Shown: positions 29,695 through 49,127 of the stretch, piece by piece
Position numbering within the stretch: the stretch's first letter is position 1
Layout of the letters: each line of letters begins with the position of its first letter
Assembly: GCF_003255815.1 (NCBI RefSeq)
Contig: NC_037689.1
Location: 23,585,700 to 23,649,699 of the forward strand
Direction: 5' to 3'
Length of the DNA: 64,000 nucleotides
Source: Theropithecus gelada
Taxonomy: Eukaryota > Chordata > Mammalia > Primates > Cercopithecidae
Notes under the pieces: model-generated
Seen by the model: the letters and a program-made list of their open reading frames with translations, nothing else
What the model was told of the DNA's origin: nothing
The model's database searches: none
Position numbers and translations under genes: made by a program

Positions 29695-30018
29695 GAGATG
29701 GGTTCTCAGTCTGTGACCCAGGCTGCAGTGAAGTGGAAGGAGGAGAAGAATGGGACCAATGTCACCTGGAGTGTCTCATCTACCAATATCAATGCTGCTG
29801 AAATGAAGGAGGATCTCTCTCTCTCTCTCTCTCTCTCCCCCTCCCTCTCTCTTTCTCTCCCTCTCTTTAGAGGTAGGGTCTCTGTTGCCCAGGATGCAGT
29901 GCGGTGGGGCAATCATGGCTCACTGCAGGCTTGGCCCCCAACCTGAAGCAATCCTCCCATCTCAGCCTCCCAAATAGCTCTGACTACAGATGCTCACCAC
30001 CACACCTGGCTAATTTTT
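29695..30018 (-). mobile_element. Alu: Broken Alu, minus strand, split by unique DNA and (TC)n
   Basis: An Alu 3' piece (GAGATGGGTTCTCAGTCTG...GAAGTGG, to about 29740) is followed by ~75 bp of unrelated sequence and a TC run. A second piece (GGTAGGGTCTCTGTTGCCCA to CACCACACCTGGCTAATTTT, 29870-30018) follows. Confidence 0.8.
29815..29868 (+). repeat. (TC)n microsatellite
   Basis: About 54 bases of mostly TC dinucleotides with CCC and TTT interruptions, inside the broken Alu. Confidence 0.95.
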
Positions 30019-30501
<483 letters not shown>

Positions 30502-30529
30502 CCCACTTTTTTTTTTTTTTTTAAGTCTT

Positions 30530-30762
30530 CTGCAGTGGGCTGAAGCGTGTATCTGCAAAGTTTATGTCCACCAGAACCTCAGAAGGGAAACTTATTTGGA
30601 AACAAAGTCTTCATGAACGTAGTTAAGATGAGGTTGCACTAGAATAGAGTGGTCCCCAAATCCAATGACTGGAGCCCTTATAAGAAAAAAAGACAACACA
30701 CAAAGGAGAAGGCTATGAGAAGACGGAGACAGAGGTTGGACTGACACATCTACGAGCCAGAT
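30530..30762 (+). mobile_element. LTR 5' half, plus strand, interrupted
   Basis: GTGGGCTGAAGCGTGTATCT, AACTTATTTGGAAACAAAGT, GTTAAGATGAGGTTGCACTA, CCAATGACTGGAGCCCTTAT and AGAAGACGGAGACAGAGGTT match the 5' half of the window's recurrent LTR family. The matching 3' tail resumes at about 31698, after an MST LTR pair. Confidence 0.8.
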
Positions 30763-32585
<1,823 letters not shown>

Positions 32586-33351
32586 AAACAAGATCTTCCA
32601 TTTGGGCTGGAATAGTAAGAGCAGCAGAGGACAGCATGTTCCCGTTTATAATAGCCGGCAAGGAAATTCAACCAGACTTTGCTGATTTAAGAGACGCTCT
32701 TGGAAGAGTCCATTATTTAAATGATCTAGAAAATGTCCTTCCGAGTCAAGGTGTGTCTTAAGGAAGAAAAACGTACAAACAAAACCCGGAAAACTGTTTC
32801 GAGTCTTTTTCTGAGGAGACTCTATTTGCATTTGCCAAATAGCTGTGATATTCTGGAACACAGGACAAGCCGGAAGTTGGATGAATTAGCCAGGATGAAG
32901 ACACCTTTTTTTTTTTTTTTTTTTTTTTTATCAAGGGCAGGAACACAGACAAGAGCACCTAAGTGTAACAATTTGTTCTGGGACAGAGCCCAACTCCCGT
33001 CCTTCTGCAGAAGGTCTTTATTCAGTCAGAGGAAATCAACGATGGATAGAGCCTTGGGAATTATCTAGCACAACCTTATCCATTTTACAGCTGGGGAAAC
33101 CAGAGCTGGGAGGGCAACTTCCAAATTGGGAGGGATCCATTGCACACAACTGAAGTCACCATTGGTATCCACAACTCAGCTCCTAGTAGAAAGGACAGCC
33201 TCACAAGACAGTGATTTGAATTGCTGTCTTGTGTCTTCTCTGGCATGACTGAAGGTGGGATTGGTGGAAGGGGGTGATGGGTGACGCTTTACTGACAAGC
33301 TTTGAAGTTTTGCATGTGTTTCTGGAAAAGGGTTGACTCAACAGGCCTGGC
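32586..33351. other. Low-repeat DNA with a poly-T run
   Basis: A T run sits at about 32907-32929. CATTTTACAGCTGGGGAAAC near 33082 resembles the motif of old MIR-type SINEs. No gene. Confidence 0.5.
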
Positions 33352-34050
<699 letters not shown>

Positions 34051-34337
34051 GTGTGCGAATGGAGCGATACACGTTATCGTCCAAACCCTGCACATTCTCA
34101 AGAAGAATGTTTTTTCATGCGTGGCCCCTTGACTAACTTTGGAAAGCAAAGCTCTTGGAATGTTCTGATTTGTGGCACCTTGAGCCACTCGGTACCAGTT
34201 TGGCCAGATTGTTTCCACTGCCAGTGAGATTTAGGGTAAGCAACTGCTTCCCTCCCGGACTCTGGCATGTCTGTAACTGAGCTCAGAGATGTAGGTGCTG
34301 TAGGTGTGAATAAGAGACCCTCAAAAAAAAATCCCTG
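34051..34337. other. Low-repeat spacer
   Basis: About 290 bases, nothing recognised. Confidence 0.5.
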
Positions 34338-35298
<961 letters not shown>

Positions 35299-35634
35299 TA
35301 TCTTTTTCTTTTTTCCTTCTTTCCTTTCTTTTCTCCTTCTTCTTTTTCTTCTCCTTCCTTCCTTCCTCTCCTTGCCTACTCCTCCTCCCCTTTCTTCTTC
35401 TTTCTCTTTCTTTCCTTTTCTTTCTTTCCCTCTTTCTTCTTTCTTTCTTTTCTTTCTCTCTCTCCCTCCCTCCTTCCTTCCTTTCTCTTTTTTCTTCCTT
35501 CTTTCCATTTCCTTCCTTCCTTCCTTCCTTCCTTTCCTTCCTTCCTTCCTTCCTTATTATTTCTTTCTTCATTCCTTCCCACTTTTTCCTTCCTTCCATC
35601 CTCTCTCTCTCTCTTTTTCTTGTTTCTTTTTTAT
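35299..35634 (+). repeat. Pyrimidine tract (TTTC/TTCC/TCC)n, ~335 bp
   Basis: Nearly uninterrupted C/T strand with (TTCC)n runs at 35512-35554. Polypurine/polypyrimidine tracts of this length can form triplex DNA in vitro. Frames across it are low-complexity artefacts. Confidence 0.95.
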
Positions 35635-35904
35635 TTCAACAGTCAACTAACATTTGTTGGGTCCTTACCACAAGCTGAGTATTACCCTATGTGCTTGGAA
35701 CACAGGAAACAAAGAGGTCTGTATTCTCCTGGAGGTTACACTTTGGTGGTGAGAGAGAAATAATAAACCTACATGGTAACGATACAATATATAGTGTGCT
35801 AAAAATGTAGTAAGGGGAAAATGTAGGGAAGAATAAAGAGGATTGGGAATAAGGAAATGATAATATAATAATGATCATGATACTAATAATAAAATATTGG
35901 GTGG
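35635..35904. other. AT-rich low-repeat DNA
   Basis: ACATTTGTTGGGTCCTTACC and TCTCCTGGAGGTTACACTTT suggest the remnant of an ancient interspersed repeat that I cannot name. Confidence 0.4.
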
Positions 35905-36690
35905 CTGTGGTGGTGATATATCAACTTGCTAAAGCTGTCATAATAAATCATTACAAACTGGGGGGCTTAAGACAATGGAAACATACTCTTTCTCAGTTCT
36001 GGAGACCAGAAATCTGAGGTCAAGCTGTCACAGGGCCACAGTCCCTCTGGAGGCTCTAGGGGAGGATCTTTCCTGCCTCTCCCAGCTCCTGGGGGCTCCA
36101 GGCATCCCTGGCCTTGTGACCGCATCACTCCAGTCTCTGCCTGCATCTCCACGTGGCCTTCTCCTCTGTGTCTGTGTCTCCTCTTCTGTCTCTTAGAACA
36201 ATGTAATTGGACTCAGAGTCCACCCTTCTCCACAAGGATATTATCTTGAGATTCTCAACTTCATTGCATCTACAAAGACCCCTTTTTAAAACCAGGTCCC
36301 ATCCATAGAGTCTGGGGATCTAGATGTGGACATATTTTTCTGGGGACCACTGTTCAATTCACTACAGTTGTATTCATTTCATTCTGGAGGCTCTAGGGGA
36401 GGATCCTTCCTGCCTCTCTCAGCTCCTTGTGGCTCCACGTATCCTTGGGCTTGCAGCCACATCACTCCAGTCTCTGCCTCCATGTCCACGTGGCCTTCTC
36501 GTGTGTGTGTGTGTCTGTGTGTACTCTTAGGTCTCTTAGAAAGCCACTTTCATTGGATTTAGATCATTCTAACCCAGGGTGGTCTCATCTTAACTAATTA
36601 CATCTGTAAAGACCCTATTTCCAAAAAGGGTCACATCCTGAGGTTTCAGAGGGACATGCATTTTGGGAGGACACTCTTCCCAAAACATAA
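35905..36690 (-). mobile_element. Recurrent LTR family, minus strand, two copies in tandem
   Basis: The landmarks GGAGGCTCTAGGGGAGGATC (36049 and 36384), CATCACTCCAGTCTCTGCCT (36123 and 36461) and CACGTGGCCTTCTC occur twice about 335 bp apart. This is the period seen in the plus-strand tandem at 25.2 kb. The outer parts (CATTACAAACTGGGGGGCTT; TCACATCCTGAGGTTTCAGA) are the LTR ends. Confidence 0.82.
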
Positions 36691-36759
36691 TACCCAGTAT
36701 AGGATGTACGCTTTTCTCTATCTTGTTGCTTCTCAAACCAATCTCTTTAAACTTCCCGA

Positions 36760-37240
36760 GACTAGAAGGTGGAGGTAAGCATTCTTTGCAGCTATCTGGT
36801 CCAAGACTAGAAGGTTGAGGTAAACATTCTTTGCAGCCATCTGGTGAAAGACTAGAAGGTGGAGGTAAGCATTGGATATGGCCATCTGGTCAAAGACTAG
36901 AAGGTGGAGGTAAGCATTGGATGCAGCCATCTGGTCTAAGACTAGAAGGTGGAGGTAAGCATTGGATGCAGTCATCTGGTCAAAGACTAGAAGGTAGAGG
37001 TAAGCATTGGATGCAGCCATCTGGTCTAAGACTAGAAGGTGGAGTTAAACATTGGATACAGTTATCTGGTCAAAGACTAGAAGGTGGAGTTGAGCGTTGG
37101 ATACAGTTATCTGGTCAAAGACTAGAAAGTGGAGGTAAGCATTGGATGCAGTCATGTGGTCAAAGACTAGAAGGTAGAGGTAAGCATTGGATGCAGCCAT
37201 CTGGTCAAAGACTAGAAGGTGGAGCTAAAGCATTTGATGT
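36760..37240. repeat. 45-bp minisatellite, ~10.7 units
   Basis: Unit GACTAGAAGGTGGAGGTAAG + CATTGGATGCAGCCATCTGG + TCAAA. Because 45 is a multiple of 3, both strands stay open and encode 15-residue repeats (RLEGGGKHWMQPSGQ on plus, AASNAYLHLLVFDQM on minus). No upstream coding context exists. Confidence 0.96.
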
Positions 37241-37494
37241 AGCCATCCAGGAGAGCTGACGTCCAGGTGTAAACCATAGCTGGGTCAGAGGCTTGGAGTG
37301 TGTTTGGTGTGGGTGGCGATCAGCAAGGAGGCCCCTAGGACTGCACTGCAGTGAGTGAGGTGGTAGAAGTGAGTGATAAAAAGAGAGGAGCTGACATGTG
37401 CAGGCTCCCTAGCACCTGGTGGGCCTGTGTAAGGACTTGGAATGGGAACCACTGCTGGCTTTCTGTTATTTATTTATTTCTTTATAATCTCAAC
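37241..37494. other. Low-repeat spacer
   Basis: About 250 bases, nothing recognised. Confidence 0.5.
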
Positions 37495-38348
<854 letters not shown>

Positions 38349-38425
38349 TGTGGGGTTTCTTGCATTTATTAATGCATTTATTAGTCCAGAGGCAGGTTAT
38401 GAATTAATTACGAATTAATGTGCAT

Positions 38426-38735
<310 letters not shown>

Positions 38736-38744
38736 GAAAGAAAG

Positions 38745-39184
38745 AATTGGTGTGCATTTTTAATAAGCTCATTCTGGCTGGTGTGATGACTCCAGGCGAT
38801 TATACAGAAGCAGGTGGAACAGAGAGGAATTTGCAGTGATTTTTAGGGAAGATGGCGTGAGGGCTCAGGCCAGGTTGATGACAGTAGAGGGGCTGACAGG
38901 CAATTAGAGGCTGGACGGACTTAGAAGGTTGAGATGTTGCAAACCCTGGATGGCTCGTATTTCACAAGCAAGAAGGAGAAGGAGGAGGAAAGTTGGCATG
39001 TTTTGGCCTGGGAAATAGGAAGGAGGAAGTCACAGTCAGCTGGGATGTGGATGTCTCCAGGAACAGCAGGTGTGTGGAGGACGTCATCCTGTTGGCTGTC
39101 ATTTGTGTTTTTCACACCTAGGGGACGGTGTTAAGTGGGTAGACTGCAAGGCAATAAAAAAGAGCGTTCCATATACTCTGATGT
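38745..39184. other. Low-repeat DNA, possibly an ancient interspersed repeat
   Basis: AAGCTCATTCTGGCTGGTGT, GGCAATTAGAGGCTGGACGG and GTTTTGGCCTGGGAAATAGG have the feel of an ancient mammalian repeat, but I cannot assign a family. Confidence 0.4.
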
Positions 39185-39690
<506 letters not shown>

Positions 39691-39741
39691 CAGAGTCAGG
39701 ATGAGGAACTTGGTTTGGTAACACTTAATCTCACTTTATTT

Positions 39742-40039
39742 ATTTTTTTATTTTTCTTTTTTATTATACTTTAAGTTCTGGGGTACATGTGCACGACGTG
39801 CAGGTTTGTTACGTAGGTATACACATGCCACGGTGGTTTGCTGCACCTGTCAACCCGTCGTCTACATTAGGTATTTGTCCTAATGCTCTCCGTCCCCTGT
39901 CCCCCCACCCCCCAACAGGCCCCGGTGTGTGACGTTCCCCTCCCTGTGTCCATGTGTTCTCACCGTTCAATTCCCTTTGGAGGGACATGGATGAAGCTGG
40001 AAATCATCATTCTCAAGAAACTAACACAACAACAGAAAA
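39742..40039 (-). mobile_element. L1: Young-type L1 3' end with an inverted 5' segment (twin priming)
   Basis: From the left, a T-rich tail and minus-strand L1 3' UTR (TTTAAGTTCTGGGGTACATG...TGTCCATGTGTTCTCACCGT) run to about 39980. The strand then switches to a plus-oriented ORF2 end (GAGGGACATGGATGAAGCTG, ACTAACACAACAACAGAAAA), whose translation contains GTWMKLEIIILKKLTQQQKT. CTCACTTTATTT flanks the whole unit at 39730-39741 and 40040-40051. Confidence 0.94.
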
Positions 40040-40051
40040 CTCACTTTATTT

Positions 40052-41189
<1,138 letters not shown>

Positions 41190-41522
41190 AGAACTGGGTC
41201 TCCTACAACGTTAGGTTCAAGTCCCAACGCCAGGTACCTATGAATGGGACCTTTTTTGGGAATCACTGGAAATCAGGTCTCTGCAAATGCAATGAGTCCA
41301 GATACCAAGTGACACGGAGAAGATAAGAAGCAGAGATTGAGGTGATGCATCCACCAACCAAGGAGCACCAAGACTTGCTGGCGACCACCAGATGTTAGGT
41401 GGGGAGACTTGGAACAGGTTCTCCCTCAAAGCCTCCAGAAGTAAACCAACCTTGTAGATACCTTCATGTCAGATTTCTGGTCTCCAGAGCTGTGAAAGAA
41501 TCCATTTCTGCTCATTGGAACC
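41190..41522 (+). mobile_element. Recurrent LTR family, plus strand, end lost in a CCCCT tract
   Basis: CTGGAAATCAGGTCTCTGCA, GAGATTGAGGTGATGCATCC, CAAGGAGCACCAAGACTTGC, AACAGGTTCTCCCTCAAAGC and CAGATTTCTGGTCTCCAGAG are landmarks. After TTTCTGCTCATTGGAACCA, where the family normally reads AAGCCACCCAG, the sequence passes straight into the CCCCT repeat. Confidence 0.82.
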
Positions 41523-42592
<1,070 letters not shown>

Positions 42593-43151
42593 GGAGTCAT
42601 TTCTTTTGCAGTGATTTTTTTTTTTTTCTGGCTGCCCTAGCTAAGGAATACCATTACAATGAAAGCTGAGCTGCTTAAACTACAATTTTTTTATTACTTA
42701 TTTACTTTTATTTCAGTCATTTTTGGAGAACAGGTGGTTTTAGGTTACATGGATAACTTCTTTAGTGGTGATTTCTGAGATTTTGGTGCACCCATCATTC
42801 AAGGAGTGTACACTGTACCTAATGTGTAGTCTTTTATCCCTCACTCCCCTCCCACCCTTTCCCCTGAGTCCCCAAAGTCCATTGTATCATTTTTATGCCT
42901 TTGCATCCTCGTAGCTTAGCTCCTACTTATGAGTGAGAACATATGGTATTTGTTTTTTTATACCCAAGTTACTTCACTTGGAATAATTGCCTCCAGTTCC
43001 ATCCACGTTACTGCAAAATACATTATTTTATTCCGTTTTATGGGTGAGTAGTATTCCGTGGTGTATATACCACATTTTCTTTATCCACTCGTTGATTGAT
43101 GGGGATTTAGGCTGGTGTCATATTTTTGCAATTGCGAATTGTGCTGCTATC

Positions 43152-43245
43152 AATCACCACTAAAGAACGCATCCATGTAATCTAAAACCACCTGTCCTCC
43201 AAAAACTACTGAAACAAAAGTCAATCAATCAATCAATAATTATAA
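43152..43245 (+). mobile_element. L1: Inverted L1 3'-end patch inside L1
   Basis: AATCACCACTAAAGAACGCA... to 43214 is the near-perfect reverse complement of 42711-42773, the 3' UTR of the surrounding L1. It is followed by an A-rich tail-like TCAATCAATCAATCAATAAT. It replaces only ~10 bases of the host L1. Confidence 0.88.
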
Positions 43246-43313
43246 AAGGCAAGTGTCTTTTTTCATATAATGACTTCTTTTCCACTGTGTGGATACCAAG
43301 TTCTGAGATAGAT

Positions 43314-43948
43314 GGATCAAATGGTTGATCTACTTTTAGTTCTTCAAGGAATCTCCATGCCTGGATCAAATGGTAGTTCTACTATTAGTTCTTTAAGAAA
43401 TCTCCACACCTGGATCAAATGGTAGTCCTAGTTTTAGTTCTTCAAGGAGTCTCCATACCTGGATCAAATGGTAGTTCTAGTATTAGTTCTTCAAGGAATC
43501 TCCATGCCTGGATCAAATGGTAGTTCTACTATTAGTTCTTTAAGAAATCTCCATACCTGGATCAAATGGTGGTTCTAGTTTTAGTTCTTCAAGGAGTCTC
43601 CATACCTGGATCAAATGGTAGTTCTAGTATTAGTTCTTCAAGGAATCTCCATGCCTGGATCAAATGGTAGTTCTAGTATTAGTTCTTTAAGGAGTCTCCA
43701 TACCTGGATCAAATGGTAGTTCTAGTTTTAGTTCTTCAAGGAGTCTCCATACCTGGATCAAATGGTAGTTCTAGTATTAGTTCTTCAAGGAGTCTCCACA
43801 CCTGGATCAAATGGTAGTTCTATTATTAGTTCTTTAAGGAGTCTCCACACCTGGATCAAATGGTAGTTCTATTATTAGTTCTTCAAGGAATCTCCATGCC
43901 TGGATCAAATGGTAGTTCTAGTATTAGTTCTTTAAGGAATCTCCACAG
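43314..43948. repeat. 49-bp minisatellite inside L1 ORF2, 13 units
   Basis: GATCAAATGG occurs at 43314, 43362, then every 49 bp from about 43411 to 43902. Unit: TCTCCATACCTGGATCAAAT + GGTAGTTCTAGTATTAGTTC + TTCAAGGAA, which is ordinary reversed L1 ORF2 sequence. The period is not a multiple of 3, so the array destroys ORF2. Confidence 0.97.
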
Positions 43949-44375
43949 TGGTTTCCATAGTGGTTGAACTAGTTTACATTCCCACCAGCAGTGTAAAAGT
44001 GTTCCCTTTTTACCACATCCAAACCAACATCTGTTATTCTTTCGTGTTTGAATTATGGCCATTCTTGCAGGAGGAAGATGGTATTTCAGTGTGGTTTTAA
44101 TTTTCATTTCCCTGATCATTAGTGATGTTGAACATTTTTTCACATGCTCATTGGACATTCGTATATCTTCTTTCGAGAATTGTCTATTCATGCCCTTTGC
44201 CCATGTTTTGTTGGGATTGTTTTTTTTTTTTTTCTTGCTGATTCGTTTGAGTTCCCTGTAGATTCTGGATGTGAGTCCTTTGTCGGATTCGTAGTTTGGA
44301 CATTTTTTCTCCCATTCTGTGGGTTGTGTGTTTACTCTGCTGATTCTTTATTTTGCTGTGCAGAATAAGTTACCA

Positions 44376-45024
44376 TTTTAAGGAAGAAGATGTGTGGCAA
44401 CTTATGTAGCTTGGTAAAGAGAGCGAGTAGGACCTCGAAGCATTCTTTAAAGGAGAGAAAGGATGTGATCCACCTTAGACAAAGACAATGTTCTGGCCAC
44501 AGAGGGAATTTGGCCAGAAACTAGATAACAGGGAAGTCAAACTAGATAACAAGGAAGTGTACCTTCATTCAATGGCACACGAGCTTGAAATCATCAGTGA
44601 GTCTTTCTGAATACTATGCTCAAGCAATTGCTTTTAATGAATATACACAGACTTGCCAAGGCTGAGCCCTCGAATACTATCTTGAGGTCTTTACCAGCGC
44701 TCTGATGCTGTCAATGATTTTGTATATAAAACCTTGGCGCAGGAGGTTGTCGTTTAGTGAACAGGGTTGGCAGCATACCTTTCTGTCTGCCTGGGATAGT
44801 GACTCATTGTCCACTCAACAAGGATTCTTAATAATCACGTCATTGGTGACAGGCAGTGAGGGAGGCAGTGGAGTTTTTTCATGATAAGCGGAAAAACGTT
44901 AAAGCCACCTTTGATTGAAATGTGAGCTAAGGTGGAAAGCTCAGTGAAATCCATCCATTTGGCTGTGTATTAACAACTATAACCTGCCACTGTGTGTAAC
45001 GCTCGTTCTATAAACTCATGTAAA
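44376..45024. other. Unassigned stretch with LTR-like promoter features
   Basis: GTATATAAAACC at 44721-44732 is a TATA-like box followed ~30 bp later by a G-rich start-like region. AAACTAGATAAC is tandemly duplicated (21-bp unit) near 44518-44559. The layout resembles an unclassified ERV LTR, but I cannot identify it. Confidence 0.4.
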
Positions 45025-45031
45025 GATTTCA

Positions 45032-47525
<2,494 letters not shown>

Positions 47526-48598
47526 ATAACGTAGGTCCTGGGGGAACAGGTATGAGCTTCCAGGTGCATGAGGCAAGTCCTGGGAGACCAGGTGTGTGGC
47601 TTTAGTGCATGGGGTGAGTGCCAGGGAGACCAGGTATGTGCTTGCAGGTGCACGGCGCAAGTTCTGAAGAGGTCAGGTGTGAGCTTCCGGGTTTGTGGGG
47701 AAGTCCTGGGGACCGGGTGTGATGACCTTCCAGGTACATAGGGTAAGTCTTGGGGGGACAGGTGTGAACTTTCAGGTGCATGGGGCTAGTCCTGGGGGGA
47801 CCAGCTGTGAGATTCCAGGTACATGGTGCAAGTTCTGAAGAGACCAGGTGTGAGCATCCAGGTGCATAGGGTAAGTCTGGTGGAAGCCAGGTGTGTGCTT
47901 CTAGGAGCATGGGGCGAGTCCTGGGGAGACCAGGTGTGAGCTTCCAGGTGCATAGGGTAAGTCTGGTGGAAGCCAGGTATGTGCTTCTAGGAGCATGGGG
48001 TGAGTCCTGGGGAGACCAGGTGTGACCTTCCAGGTGCATGGGCCAAATCTTGAGGGGATCAGGTGTGAACTTCCAGGTGCATGGGGTAAGTCTGGTGAAG
48101 ACCATATGTGAGCTTCTAGGGGCATGGGGCAAGTTTTGGGGGAACCAGCTGTGAACTTCCAGGTACATGGTATAAGTTCTGAAGAGACCAGGTATGAGCT
48201 TCCAGGTGCATAGGGTAAGTGTTGTGGAAGCCGGGTGTGAGCGTCCAGGTGCGTAGGGTAAGTGTTGTGAAAGCCAGGTATGAGCGTCCAGGTGCGTAGG
48301 GTAAGTGTTGTGGAAGCCGGGTGTGAGTGAGCGTCCAGGTGCATAGGGTAAGTCTTGTGGAAGCCAGGTGTGAGCGTCCAGGTGCGTAGGGTAAGTCTTG
48401 TGGAAGCCAGATGTGAGCGTCCAGGTGCATAGGGTAAGTCTTGTGGAAGCCAGGTGTGAGCATCCAGGTGCATAGGGTAAGTCTGGTGGAAGCCAGGTGT
48501 GAGCGTCTAGGTGCGTAGGGTAAGTCTTGTGGAAGCCGGGTGTGAGTTTCCAGGTGCATGGGTTAAGTCCTGGGGGAATCAGGTGTGAGCTTCCAAGT
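47526..48598. repeat. 43-bp minisatellite, ~25 units
   Basis: Unit CCAGGTGTGAGCGTCCAGGT + GCATAGGGTAAGTCTTGTGG + AAG. The left half uses CCTGGGGAGACCAGG-type variants, while the right half is homogenised to TCTTGTGGAAGCC and TGTTGTGGAAGCC. Many units carry two CAGGTG hexamers and a GGGTAAGT motif. All three minus frames stay open for long spans and give 43-residue repeats; this is a property of the period and not evidence of a protein. Confidence 0.96.
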
Positions 48599-49127
48599 GT
48601 TCTTTTTCTGTAGAATCACACAGTCCTCAATGTTTCCAGCAATGATATGTGGCAACAAACATGGAGCATTGTCAAGTAGGAGAGGTGATCTGAGCTGTGT
48701 CCAGGGTTTTCACTGGGGGTCGGTCATATAGACACAGCTGACCACCCACAAGGCTGATCTCAGCCTCCATTCCCTCCAGAGGTCAAGGTGGCCCAAGCCC
48801 CCGACCTAAGTCACATTATTAGCATAGACTCTCTGGAGACCCAGGACAACAAACACTGGTGAATTATTTCACTCTTATCAGGCAGGATATTCCAAGAACT
48901 CAGAGGTCAACTCCCAGAAACTGGAACAAAGTCAAGACCTTCTTTTGGCCAAGGTGAATCCCTTACTGCTCAGCCACGTTTCAGCAACTCTTCTGGGTCC
49001 AACATGGCAGGTGATCCTCCTGGAGAGGAGGCTCAGAATGACATCATCCAAGCCAGGCCGTCCTAATTAAAAAGATGAGGTGGTCATAGCTGACCCCATT
49101 AAAGCAGGGTGCCTAGTTGTGGGGTGT
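48599..49127. other. Probable old ERV-type remnant
   Basis: GGTCGGTCATATAGACACAG, GGTCAAGGTGGCCCAAGCCC, TCACATTATTAGCATAGACT and ACTCAGAGGTCAACTCCCAG resemble an abundant human repeat (ERV or MaLR internal type) that I cannot name with confidence. No open frame of interest. Confidence 0.45.

Larger units (their letters stand above)
42693..44375 (-). mobile_element. L1: L1 3' region, minus strand, rearranged
   Basis: A reversed L1 (L1PB/L1MA-like) runs from the 3' UTR (GAGAACAGGTGGTTTTAGGT, CCTACTTATGAGTGAGAACA) into ORF2 (GTTTACATTCCCACCAGCAG, TTTCCCTGATCATTAGTGAT, CTGTGGGTTGTGTGTTTACT). The minus frame at 43883-44191 shows ORF2 residues such as NRCWFGCGKKGTLLHCWWEC. It contains an inverted 3'-end patch and a 49-bp array, both listed separately. 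Confidence 0.93.

Noticed and set aside
47602..48559. Long overlapping minus frames (147-190 codons)
   Set aside because: They are three frames of the same 43-bp unit; repeat-derived peptides only.
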